A stretch of DNA of 64,000 nt from Drosophila miranda (lineage: Eukaryota; Arthropoda; Insecta; Diptera; Drosophilidae). The notes beneath the pieces are model-generated. The model was not told the origin of the DNA. It saw only the letters and a program-made list of their open reading frames with translations, and did no database searches. Shown here in pieces: positions 1 through 11,800 of the stretch. The translations under genes were made by a program, and so were the position numbers. The stretch lies in NCBI RefSeq assembly GCF_003369915.1, contig NC_046676.1, forward strand, positions 3,782,001-3,846,000, given 5' to 3'. Numbering within the stretch: position 1 is the stretch's first letter; each line of letters starts with the position of its first letter.

Positions 1-414
1 GACGATGAGAAAATTTAAATGCAAAACTGAAATATTATTATTATCAGCAATCAGTCTTGTTGGTGGCTTATAATTGGTTCTCTATCGCTGCAACGAACTT
101 GCATGCAAGCGGGGGTTATTTAACTGTAACTGTATGTAACAGTAATTAAATGTTGGGTCTTAAAACAGGGCTTCATTCTGGAGAGCACTTATTAAATTTT
201 GGCACGCGAATTGATATATTGAGGCGGTCTTGGCATGTGCACCATGCCCCCTTAACAGATTTAACTGATATTAGCCACATGTGCGAAAATTCTTTGGTAG
301 AGATTGGTTACCTGATGGGAGGGGCTATGTAACTTTCTTTTATTTTTTTGTTCTTTCTTCGGTTCCCTCTATTAATATTATTTTAAGGGAACGTTCTAAA
401 GAACAAGGGCTGGA

Positions 415-1040
415 TAATACAACCGAGACGGACCGGTGAGACGGACACCACCTTTTGGTTCCCATCGATGATGTCACTATCCTGTATATGAGTATCACCA
501 AGTGACGGTCTACTCACAGATTCGCTTGGGCTTCCGTACTGTCTTCTGGTACGACGTTGTTAAAGGCTCCCTCGCTGTCGAGAAAGAGAGATTACTTCAT
601 GGAGTGCCGTTTCCGTGGATGTTGTAGCCATGTTGGTATTTATAGGTGCTGTCAGTTTTAGCCTAGTTTTGTCCATGTTACACCAATTCTTTTGAGATAC
701 CCCACCAAAGAGCTGCTTTTGAGAGGATCTTTTGTAGCCTAGCAAGTTCTGAAGTAGTTGTAGACTAGCTTTGTAGTCTGACCAGTGTAACTCTTAGTTA
801 TCACTTTTAACTCTGTTGAAAAAGAGTTCTGCATCTTCTGAGTAGGCCATCTACTTGCTTTGACCACCAGACTACCCTAGGTTTTGTTTCATGCCTAGCC
901 TTGATTCATGCTTCCGTGAACCTGTTGTGTGTCTGGGTATATTGGTGATTTAGAGGGGAGTAGCTCCGCCAAGGTTGTGCTATATATTTGGATAAATATA
1001 GTCAACAGTTTGTGGCTCTGTGGTCTGAGAAGGAGTGGTC
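415..1040 (-). mobile_element. Degraded LOA/R1-like LINE fragment
   Basis: Read on the minus strand, the region gives disconnected pieces of a non-LTR retrotransposon in order: an endonuclease end with SDHRATN near 1037-1000, then the reverse-transcriptase start with STETALHEVISL near 625-585, DSEGAFNNVV near 582-553, VDRHLVILIYR near 515-483, and a remnant RSVSVVLS near 445-420. The motif pair (STxTALHxV then GAFNNV) is typical of the LOA/R1 group, which includes Bilbo of the obscura group. The pieces lie in different frames, with in-frame stops and a missing stretch between the first two RT motifs, so the copy is dead. Ends are approximate; 1041-1290 may also belong to it. Confidence 0.6.
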
Positions 1041-4000
1041 CTCTAGGACTTTCCAGCTCTTGAAAGCTCGCCGCCGTGTTGTCGCCGGATTTTGCACTTA
1101 TTTTGAGCTGATTGTAGCTTGTAAGTTGTAACTTGTAGCACAGGCCTTCTCTCCTACTGTCTCAGGCACCTGGATTAGGACTATTTCGCTTTTAACAGAG
1201 TTAAGAGGGTCCTTCCGGAATTTTCCCTACTCTGCTGGGAACTCCAGCGCTCATGCCAACTTGTCCTAACAAATTACAGACAAAACAAGGTTGTAGACCC
1301 GATCTAGTAGATCTCCTGCCGATAATTCGAATTTGCAAAATCTTTAATCGGCAATGTCCTTCAACGGTACTTGTGACTCAAGGACACTGCTTGTACATAT
1401 TTTGTTTTTACAGCCCTCTGCTTGTGCGCCTTGACCCATTAATAGTTTTTCTTTTTGTTAAAACCCATTAATTTTTATTAATTTTCATTATAAATTATAT
1501 TTTTCGTTTTGGTTTGGCATTATTGGAGTATATGTATTTTTGCTTACACTTTAAACATCGTATAACATATATAATATATATTTGATTACCGAAACAGCAA
1601 AATATAGGATACATATGTGTATATTAGCTTTAACGATGCACATTTTCAAGACCCTTTCAAGACATTGTACATTGAGCGGGTGGGATGTTACAAATGTTAC
1701 ACGTTTTTCTGTGGGTACGTCGATATCGATATGAATATTTCGAATTTACTTGTACTCGGAACGCCATCAAGTTACATGCATTTCAATATCTATTCTATTC
1801 AATATCTATTCTCTTGATAGGCCAAAAAATTGGTATAAATATGAATATACTCTGTTTTGGGAAGTAGCACATTTTTTTTCTTACATCACCACATTTTCTA
1901 CTCATAATGAAAAATAATGTACAAACAATTTATCTGAATTGACAGGAATTTGGTTTTTCTTTCTTCTTTTTAAGATTTGAGCAAATTGCTTTTGATTTTC
2001 GATATTATCTTTTTAATTATGTAATATATTATTTACAATATATATAATTGCCTTTTCATATTTTTTGACAGCCATTATGCATTTCAGTATATGTATACTC
2101 GTATATATATTATTGTTAATAATTCTATTCGCGCTTGGTTTTGGTTTAGATTTTAATCTTGGGCTTTGTCACAGGTACACATCCATGTCAATTAACAAAC
2201 ATGCAACATCAATGTATTATTCATCTGTAAATACTTATAAATATAGACATATATTCTCCTTATGTTATGTGTCTGATAAAAAAAAAGTTCTAGGTACATA
2301 TGTATGTAGGCTTGGGTCACAGCTACTGCGCTAACAAAACAACAACAACAACAACAACAACAAAGGATCCAAGTAACAAAAATGTTTACTTTAATATTCC
2401 TGTTTCCATGACTTACGACTAAAATGTGTTGACATAGTAAAATTGAAAACTATGTTGAGCTTGTTCAAATTATTTATCACACATTTTTTTGGGATTTTCG
2501 GGTAGAGGTATTTTAATCAATAAAATTATACATTGATAGACACACTCAACTAAATTGCTGACTTTTAAATGATATATGTATTATTAATACAAAAAAATGT
2601 CTGTTACGATTATAGAATGGATAACACGAAGATTTCAATAATATCAGTACATATATAAAACAAATGTAACGTAACGTAAAATTTTGTCCATAAATAGCTG
2701 CAGAGGCAGATACATATAAACACATGCAAATGTTTATATAATATTCATACATATATGTATATAAATATATATCTATGTATATGTGTATATATTTTTCTAT
2801 TTATTTTGTATATTTTATTTAATATATCGTTTCTTTGCCGTTAAATTGGGCAACTAATAAATTACATTTCAAACATGAATACACAACAATGGTTATATAA
2901 ATTCTTGAATTGTAGTAATAGTTATTGTTTTATTTTTGTTCTGTTTTTCTATGAGCATTTTGATTTTAGTTTAGTATCTCTAATTCGCACACATAAAACA
3001 TTTATAACTATATTTTTGTTTCTTAATCATACAACTGCACGCAAATCGATTGGATCTGATGCAACTTCATTTTCATTTAGGTACATGAGTCTCTCATTTA
3101 GTTAGGCCTAAGAAAACATGGGGTACAGCGAGTGTATAGTTAGATATACATTTACAGAGATTATGAGATACATACGAGTATATGTATGTACAATGTGCAT
3201 ACATATACAATACAGGAGCTCTGTATATAAAATACAAAGTTACCCTTTCTACTCCGTCTGATCGATCTTTCCAAAATATTTTTAAAAATATTTGTGGTAT
3301 AAAACAACACAAACAAAGAAATGCTTTCTTATTTTTACATTATTTGTATATTTTTATATAAATTGTTTTTGTTTAAAAACTTTAAACGTTTGCTTTTGCA
3401 CATTGCTATTAATTTCGTTTGATTTCATTATCAAATTGGGTTCCAAATTCGCACACTCATATATTTGTATGGATGTACTGAAAGTACATATGTACTTCCA
3501 TATAAACATACATAGTATAAACAAACTACAGGACATTCTCATCTCATCTCCCTCATCTAGCCTACTAAATTCTACGTTAACTTGTTCGTAATGGCAATCA
3601 AGTCTTTCCAAATCCACACCCACATCCACATCCATCTCCGCTCCATGCTATTATATCTTCATTAGGTATGCACTAAGGAACAGAATTCTCATAAATAGGT
3701 ACTTTCTCATAGGAAACATGAAGGTTTTTCTGTTTTGTCTTTCCCGTTGGAAATCTCCGTTCATATTCATCCTAATTTCTGCCTGTCTCCCAAAAGTAAA
3801 ATTAAATCCAAATTTAAGATTTCTAAAATATTTTCTTTCCGATTATCTACATACATATATGTATAAACATCTAAACGCATAACATTCATATATGGTTAGG
3901 TTGCCGTTGGGCTAACAAAATTTGTTTGCTTAGCTCGTTAGATACATACATACATACATATAGTATATACTTATAAAAATAGTATTCGATATTGGGCAAT

Positions 4001-4077
4001 AGTATGATCTCAACAGATTCATTCTATCCCATTTACCTATTTTTAGTTTTATGAGAATACGAGATCACTTCGTCTGC
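1041..4077. other. AT-rich spacer, probable GlyT 3' UTR in part
   Basis: No convincing coding exon is present. The sequence is strongly AT-rich with TATA/CATA-type simple runs (for example 2090-2115, 2750-2800, 3945-3965) and an (AAC)n run at 2336-2362. Because the transporter gene ends at 4078 on the minus strand, the right part is probably its 3' UTR; AATAAA signals on the minus strand near 2930 and 2800 would allow a long one. The extent of the UTR is inference. Confidence 0.5.
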
Positions 4078-5688
4078 TTATTTCCTAGTTGATGCTGATA
4101 AATTTGCTTTCGCTTTGCCGCTGCTAGTGGTCTTACTGGTAGAAGCTCCTGTCTTACCAGCGGTTCCCACTGATGCTCCTGTGTTAGCAGAGGTTCCAGG
4201 TGAAGTTACAGATTTTCCCCTTATTGTTTTTGTGGGACTGGTTGATACTGGCTTTGTTGGCTTGACTGTCGACTTCGTAGGACTTGTAGCCATTGGCCTC
4301 GCAGTGCCTGGTTTCATGGTTTTGACTTTGTTTTTAGCTTGTGGGGCAATATCGGAAGCAGCAGGGCTGCACGTTGTTTTTAGAGCTATGTCCGATTGTT
4401 TGACAGATGATAGTTCCCTTGGGTCGGTCGCCGAGACCGCGGGTAGCTTGGCAGTTACTGATGAAGAAGGAGGTGCTGTTTTTGGCGTGGCTGTTGTTGC
4501 ACCTGCAGTCGGCTTTGAAGATAATCCCTTGGTAGCAGTGCTCTTGGCAGGAGCTTTTACTGCAGGATTTGATTCTGTGGGAGTAGCTGCCACTGTTGCT
4601 TTTGGGGCTGCAAATGTAGCTGGTGTTGTGGCGCCTGGTATACTACACGCTGGTATAGCCCTTACTGTTTGGGGTTTTGATGATGCAGCTGCTGTACTCG
4701 CTAAAGTTGTTGTTGTTGAAATCACTGAAATCGGCATTCCTTTGGCAGAAATTGGCGATGGATCCGCTCTCTCATTGGCAACACAAACAGCTGTCTGTGT
4801 AATTGTCGTCACAGTTATACCGGCAGCTTGCGTCTTCTGATCGTTTAAAGCTGCATTTGCATTTATTTTGGCATTGACTGTTGTGGTGCTGGCCGCACTA
4901 ACGTTTACTGTCGATGAAGCTGTAGTGTTTGGCTTAGCCGCTGTCAAAGATGCAGTTGGCTTCGTTCCAGAGGGATTTATAGTTGGCCCTGCCTTAGGCT
5001 TGTCCTCTGATACAATACCAGCAGGAGTTGCTTTAGTTGTTTTGAGTTTAGCTATCTCTGGGGTACCAAGAGTTGATTGTGTCCTTCCTGAGACTGAAAA
5101 AGCACCCACCGCTACTGATGAAGTCGTTTTGTTTCGAGCTCCGTCCCCTTCAGAGTATATAGCTGCTGTCGGTGATGCCCTGACTTGAGGTACAGCAGCA
5201 CAGACATTTCCAGGTGGAGATGTGGGAGATGCAACAGTAGAAGCCATGGGCTTCAAGCCTAAGGGAGGTCCACCAGATGTTATGGACGCTTTGACCGACC
5301 CAACAGCTCCAAGTGTCGGCTGATTTACTTTCTTTGAGTCTTTCTCACCAGCCACTGCGAATGTGGACATGGTGATGCATTCACGTCCGCTGCTCATGGT
5401 GCCAGTAGACAGAACCTTGGTAGTGCTAGCCAAATTTTGTTCACCTTTTTGATTGTTCTCCTTTTTTTCCGTATCTGTTACGATGAGTGGCTTCTTGCTG
5501 GAACTGGTCTGAGTCTGGCCCCTGTGCCTGCCATTCTCATCTACCGCCTGTTGAATGCTGCTGTATTTCGCTGAGGACTTCAAGATGCTTGGTCCTGGCA
5601 GCTTGCCAACCGTTGCCAGTGGCAGAACATCAACATCCACATCCACATCAACGGTCACCACCGTCGACGAGGATGCCTTCACCCGCTC
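4078..5688 (-). CDS. In-frame 536-codon extension after the GlyT stop codon
   Basis: Immediately after the UGA at 5691-5689 the same frame stays open for 536 codons to TAA at 4080-4078. The product would be a low-complexity, disordered tail rich in Ser, Thr, Ala, Pro and Lys, with repeated KPT/SPTK-like blocks and a DVDVDVDV run encoded by a hexamer repeat (about 5631-5655). It has no membrane segment. An open frame of this length is very unlikely in non-coding DNA, so it is probably translated, either by stop-codon readthrough of the transporter or through an unseen splice form. A base substitution or assembly error creating the UGA is the main alternative. A separate gene is less likely: the first in-frame ATG lies well inside and there is no obvious promoter. 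Confidence 0.65.
   Translation of the reverse strand, partial: ERVKASSSTVVTVDVDVDVDVLPLATVGKLPGPSILKSSAKYSSIQQAVDENGRHRGQTQTSSSKKPLIVTDTEKKENNQKGEQNLASTTKVLSTGTMSSGRECITMSTFAVAGEKDSKKVNQPTLGAVGSVKASITSGGPPLGLKPMASTVASPTSPPGNVCAAVPQVRASPTAAIYSEGDGARNKTTSSVAVGAFSVSGRTQSTLGTPEIAKLKTTKATPAGIVSEDKPKAGPTINPSGTKPTASLTAAKPNTTASSTVNVSAASTTTVNAKINANAALNDQKTQAAGITVTTITQTAVCVANERADPSPISAKGMPISVISTTTTLASTAAASSKPQTVRAIPACSIPGATTPATFAAPKATVAATPTESNPAVKAPAKSTATKGLSSKPTAGATTATPKTAPPSSSVTAKLPAVSATDPRELSSVKQSDIALKTTCSPAASDIAPQAKNKVKTMKPGTARPMATSPTKSTVKPTKPVSTSPTKTIRGKSVTSPGTSANTGASVGTAGKTGASTSKTTSSGKAKANLSASTRK
5648..5667 (-). promoter_or_regulatory. RNA stem-loop 21 nt downstream of the GlyT stop
   Basis: On the transcript strand, 5667-5660 (UCGACGGU) can pair with 5655-5648 (ACCGUUGA) around a GGUG loop, giving eight pairs including one G-U. 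It starts 21 nt after the UGA. Structured RNA just downstream of a leaky stop is known to help readthrough in some Drosophila genes, such as headcase. The pairing is seen; its role is inference. Confidence 0.4.
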
Positions 5689-8600
5689 TCAGAGTTGCAT
5701 GGCCTCGTCGCAGTAGCCGTTTTGGGTGTTATTTCCACTGCCACTGCCATTGGCAGTAGCTTCGGCATCCTCGTATGCCAGCACATCGGAGGGGCCGCCA
5801 TGGACCAGGATCTGTGCATTGGTCACACCATCGTAGTTCTGGGTCTGATAACGTTCGGCATGCAGGTTGACGCAGGGTCTGCCTGCCGGTCCCCATTCGG
5901 CGGTGGGCTTAAGAAGAAACTTGATACGCTCCAGGAAGCTGAGGTGCTTGGGAGCCTTCCAGATCTGCTGAAAACCTACCAGGAACACAATAAACACGGG
6001 CAGAAGTCCGATGATCCAGCCCACAGTGTCAGCCCACAATGGATAGACGTAGTGGCCATACTTGGCCGGCTTGTATTCGACCCAATTGAAGAACAGGATA
6101 AACTGAAATCGGAACAAAGCTCAATAAAGTTTCTCAGACCGAACGCTAATAGAAGCTCACCAAAAGAGTGGCTGGGGTTATGTAGCGCCACATGATGCCC
6201 CAGAAAGTGTTCCACAACCAGGACCTCTTGCCAATCATGCCCTGAATGTCGTTGAGGAAACGCTGTGATCCGTACACCCAGGAGATAAGAATGCACTCCG
6301 AGATAGCAATGAGTAGGACAGACCAATTGGCTGCATATTTGTCCATCAGCTGAAGCCAATACATGCCGCTCTAAAAACCAATAAAATCAAAAATATTAGA
6401 TCCTTGAGGTGATAGTCGACCAGTTTGATACTCACGTTGGTGGTGAAGCCGAGCCCGCCGATATACCCAAATATAGCAACCGACAGTACCACCCAAATCT
6501 TGGAGTGACGCAGGTTGGGAAACTTGTCCAAAATCGCCGTTGTCACGGTTTCCATCAAAGCGAACTGCGAGTCCAGGCCCAGGGTCAAAAGCATTACAAA
6601 GAAGAGTACCGACCACACCGGGGAGATTGGCAGTCGGGTCACGACCTCCGGATAGACAATGAATGCCAGCCCAGCACCCTGGTCCACCACTTTTCCCACA
6701 TCCACATCCAGCTCGTGAGCCAGAAAGCCAATGATAGAGAAGATCACCAGCCCAGCAAAGAACGACGTGGCAATATTGCAGAAAGCCACGATCATGGAGT
6801 CCCTGGCGGGATTGAATATTCCTCTTCATGCTTTAGTAATGAAATGGTTTACTTACTTGTAGCAATTGTTGGAGAACTTGTTGTAGGAGGAGAGGGTAAT
6901 CAGTCCACCCCAGGAGGGACTGAGGGCAAAGAATATCTGCACCGCCGCATCGCCCCACACCTGAGAACAGGAGACAATGAAGGTCATGTAAGTCCGTGCT
7001 ATGGATCAATACCTACCTGAGCATTGGCCAGCTGCTTCCAGTCGGGTGTCAGATAGAATAATATGCCAGTACTGGCGCCGGGAAGGGTTACACCCCTCAC
7101 AAACAGTATGACCAGAACGACATACGGAAAGAGAGCGGTGAAGTATACAACCTTTCCGGAGGACTGCACACCCTTGCACAGGCAAAGGAACACAATTACC
7201 CAGGCCATGAAGAGGCAGCCCGCCAAAGAGGGCTTAATGCTGCCCGTCTCCTCGATGCCGGACGACAGACCTAGCACAAAATTGCTGCAAAATCCAAGGG
7301 AAATCACTTTAAAACAAGGAAGAGAGAAATCCTGTTAGGGGACCCACTTAAAGTATTCCTCGGCTGGTGGACGCTTCAGAGCATGCACGGCCAGGGTCGT
7401 TATGTTATTTTCCTCGGCCACGGTTGAATTGTAGCAGGTGCGTAGATAGTAGGTGCCGTTGGTGGCCTCGCACTGATCCGCCTGGACATACGAGAAGCAA
7501 TCTGGAAGAGGCTTAAGCTGTCAACAAGTTGAACAGGCGGGATAGTCATCCCCCATCCTCCATCCCCCATCCCCCAGCTCCCATCCCACCATCCTCCCAT
7601 TGCTCCAGAATTATGCATGAAAAGGGCAAAGGCGTTTGAATATTTATGAACTATTTGTCGCTGGCATAGGAGAAAGGCACAAGGTCCAACTTTTTATGTC
7701 CGGCTACATAATTAAAAGGACAAAGTAGCAAATCAGTGAAAAGCATGCAAGGGACAGTGGCAGTCCCAACAACATCAGGTCAATGAATGACTTACCCCAC
7801 TGCTCGTCCGACAACAATGGAAACATAAAAAAGCACTGGGAGGGTGAGAGGGTTTGTCGAAAAGGGATGACCTTCAGGCTGTAACCACAGCCCGCCCAGT
7901 ATTCGACCCTTGGCTTTCTTTTTCCACATGATTTGAACTTGAATTTGGAATGGGCTTGGGAATTTTGCTAAGTTGGAGAGTTGCCATTACGGGAGCCTCT
8001 CTGCCGAATCTCGAACGGGATAATTTCTATCCAAACTCGGACGAATTTTTCTGTAATTGTCCTTCTTATAACAGCTCTGCTTAACCTGGAAAACATAAGC
8101 CTTTTTGGTTTTAAAAATGTATATTTAACACAAGGCTTGCCGGAAAAATGTCGCCATAATCATATGCACTGAATGCATACTCGTCGTATATTCTGTTGTC
8201 GGGCTGTTCACGATCTGATCTAAATTCGCTCCATATCCAAACTTAGTTCTGGTCAATTTTCTCCAATTTTTCCTCTTAACAAAGTTTATTCCGCATGGCA
8301 TGAGCTCTCAAATTACATATCAAGGCTCTGTCAGCAGCAGCGCCTGACATTTGACTTCTGTGTGCGGTGATGGTGCAAAAAAATGTAATCAACCAAAATA
8401 AAAGTGCTGCCTACGTTGGGCCCAGGCTGGGCAGGATTGGGCAGCACGAGATAGTCCAAATGGCCCCTTTTACCCCGCTGTGTGTGATGTGCTAATGCGA
8501 TGAGTTAGCTCGGAGCGGAGCTGCAGTTGACCACAGAAATGAGTAGCTGAGCGCACGCGTGGGCCATTGAATCTAATTTGGAGCTTTCAAGGTTCCGCCC

Positions 8601-8826
8601 TAACATTTTAGATTTTAAGTAGCTCCAAAATACAACATGGACTGGACTACTTTCTAAAGTAGCTTTACTAGGACCTTTCCAGCTTTCAGGCATTCAACGT
8701 TACTCATACGCAATGCTGTCACCAGATAAGTCTAGATAAAGTGACAAGCACGGACCTCAAACCAAAACTTGGGCTATAGCTAAAAGTTTGATGGATTTTC
8801 AGATCCCCCCCCCCCCCCCCCCTTAA

Positions 8827-8864
<38 letters not shown>

Positions 8865-11800
8865 ACTTGTATTCATCAATCCATCAGAATCCAGAATAGA
8901 AAATGTGAACAATTTCTTCTTGCGGCTTGGGTTGGGGTAGCTGGCAGAACTTCAAAGTGTTTACAAGCCGTTTAATTTTGTTTCTGTCTGAATCTGTTTG
9001 CTCTGCAATTAATTTGATTACACACTCACAAACACACACACACACATACGAATCATGGAGCATTTTATTTGAGTGAGGGAAAAAAGGGATGCAGGAAACG
9101 TCGAGTTCCAAACAGTTTCAGTGTCTACAGTGTCTACATGTGTGTTGGTGTGGCACACCCACATCCATATCCCCTATTTACACGCCGGAATTCCCTCCGC
9201 ATGTGGCACTGAACGTTGGGCTCAAATTTGACGACCTTTAAGCTTAAGGGCCACTTGGGGGGAGAAGCGATTAGTGAGGATGTCGTAAGAATAGAGTACG
9301 GAATGGTAAAGAAAGAAGTCTTTAGGATTCAGATATTGGTAGCTTTATTTTCATCTAAGCAATCTTCCGCTTCAATTTAAAGAGATATTATCAGGTATTC
9401 CAGTCAAAGAATTAAATATTCTCTTATCCCCCTCCTCTACTCTTCTTCAACATAATGTTATCCCATTCACGTTATTAGGCAGATCTACTACACCATATAC
9501 TCTAGACATACATAAATATGTATTTGTATCCAAATATTTACTCAAAAGAAGAGAGACATGTTTGGAGAGCTAGACAAGAGGCGGATCATGAGTTTGAGAC
9601 TTTCAATCAATGGACAAACAAAGTTAAACACATTTTAATCATGACACCAAACGTAAACATTTGTCATCTAAAACAGACTTGAATGAAGACAAGGACAACA
9701 GCGACAAGACAGCCAGAGCTCTCTCGAGCAGGTCAGAGATGCTCTGAATGGATTACAGTGGGGGGAGTGGGTGGATGGATGCGAAAGCGAAGGCGAAGGC
9801 GAAGGCGAACCCGAAGGAGACGCAAAAAGTGTCAATAAATGAAATCCTTAAGAAATTGCGTGTCTGCTACGACACTCTTTCTAGCCCCTTCTCCCCTCCT
9901 GTGTCTGTGTCTGTGTCTGTGTCTCTGTCTCTGTCTCTGTCTATAGTCTCCCTCTCTGCCCCATTCGACTTTTTCTTGCTTGTATCTCAAGAGCTCAAGC
10001 GAGAGAGCCCGTACCAAGGTTTTCCCGTACGTTCTTCCAGAGCTGGCGATTGAATGTCAAAAACAGTTAAGACATAATTGTGTGTCATTTTAACGATTTC
10101 AGCTGCCGTTCCATGGAGAACAAGACGGCGAATAGGACCGAGTTAGGGGAGAGCAGGAGAGATCCACTTTCTATCGATTCCTAATTTCTCCAGAGAAATG
10201 TTAGTCCTCAGCCCGACTCAGATTCTCAGTCTCTGAAATAGCCCCCAGTCAGCAGTCCTCAGTTCCCAGTTCCCAGTTCCCAGTTCCCAGTCCCCAGTGT
10301 CCCTGTCCCAGGCAAACTTGTATTAAATCATCGCTCTTCGTGTGTGTGCACATTTGCTGGTGTTCGTGTCCTCTGCTTGTGTGCGTATGATGTGTACGTG
10401 TAAAACTTTCAATGGCATCGGTCGATGGTTATTGTTGTTCCTGCTGCCAGGTAAACAGATACAGCCAGTTGAGTTTCTGTGCGCTCTATGTACATTCATA
10501 TACATATACATATACATATACATATCCATATGTATACTATGCTCAGGAATACACGTATGTATATGCTTGCATGCACTTGTGTGTGTGCAATGGCCTGGGA
10601 CTAAGGCGCATAGAAAGGTTAAACAAGAACACGCAAAAGAAGCGAACTGAATAGTTGCAAAGCGAAAGATGAGAAGCGAAAGTGGAGATTGTCTGGAATA
10701 TTTCATACCCGGATCATAGATCAGGAACCAGTATGTAGATAGTTACTTTTTCTCCTTTTCTCAATGGTATATTTAAATTATATAAAACTGTGTGTTGTTC
10801 AGGAATGTTTGTTTGGAAGAATAAACGTTAAAAATACTATCAGAAACTTAGAAATAACACCCAAACTATAAACCAAAGTTCCAGAAAATGTCTGCTTATG
10901 CTCTGTTCTTCTCCATAAAACTCCGATGCTCTCTCGGACTCTGCCAGTGTTCAACTCTCGTGGAAGACTTATGCGTTTCGTGTGGCAGGATGGTTTAAAG
11001 ACTCTATCTGAGAGTCTATGTCGGTGCAAAGAAATCAAACGCGATGAGCCTATGCGCTCATGAGATAAAAGAAATACATATGTACATGCATGCCTGTTTT
11101 CATATGTACTTTAGATACCTTTGCAGGTCCATTGATGCGTATGATACTTGTAGTTATATGTAGCTATATCGTCCGACATTAATTACTGAATTATGTAAAA
11201 GCATATTTCCAATAATACATATGTATATCTTTAAAAGTAAGCTTTTCAAAATGAGCAACAAATTTGCATCAGGAAAAGGGAAAAAGACGGACAGACGACT
11301 AGAAGAAAACATGTTGTCACTATCATATTACTCCTCTGCCAGAATATGAATGAACTAGCAGGCGAAAGCACAGAAACAATTGCCTTATGTCAAGATCTTG
11401 TAAGTATCTTTTTTTATTGATTGTCTGGAACAAAAATTGCTAAAGCTACCTATGAAGAAATATAAAACATACAAACATACACAGGTATATGTACATAGTA
11501 GGTATTATCCCAATCAGTGGTTATCTCCAACTATTATCGAATTTTAAAATAAATTAAAAACTCAATTTGTTGTATACTTCAAATAGTAACTATTCTAAAG
11601 TCTCACTTGAATTTCTTGTGTTTGTGTTTAGCTTTACGTTTATCTCTATCCGTACGCACAGTACATATATGTATGTCATTCCCATTGTCTGTTATGTCTC
11701 CTGGATGCGCACCTCCCTCCATTCCCTTCCCCATTTTCAGCTGCCCCGAAGCCATGTGTTTTTCCAGCCAGGCCACGTGCCAGCAGGAAAACGAAATGAA

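Noticed and set aside
4115..5188. Two plus-strand open frames of 241 and 106 codons rich in Val, Ala and Gly
   Set aside because: They are complementary shadows of the minus-strand Ser/Thr/Ala-rich frame; composition and continuity with the transporter favour the minus strand.
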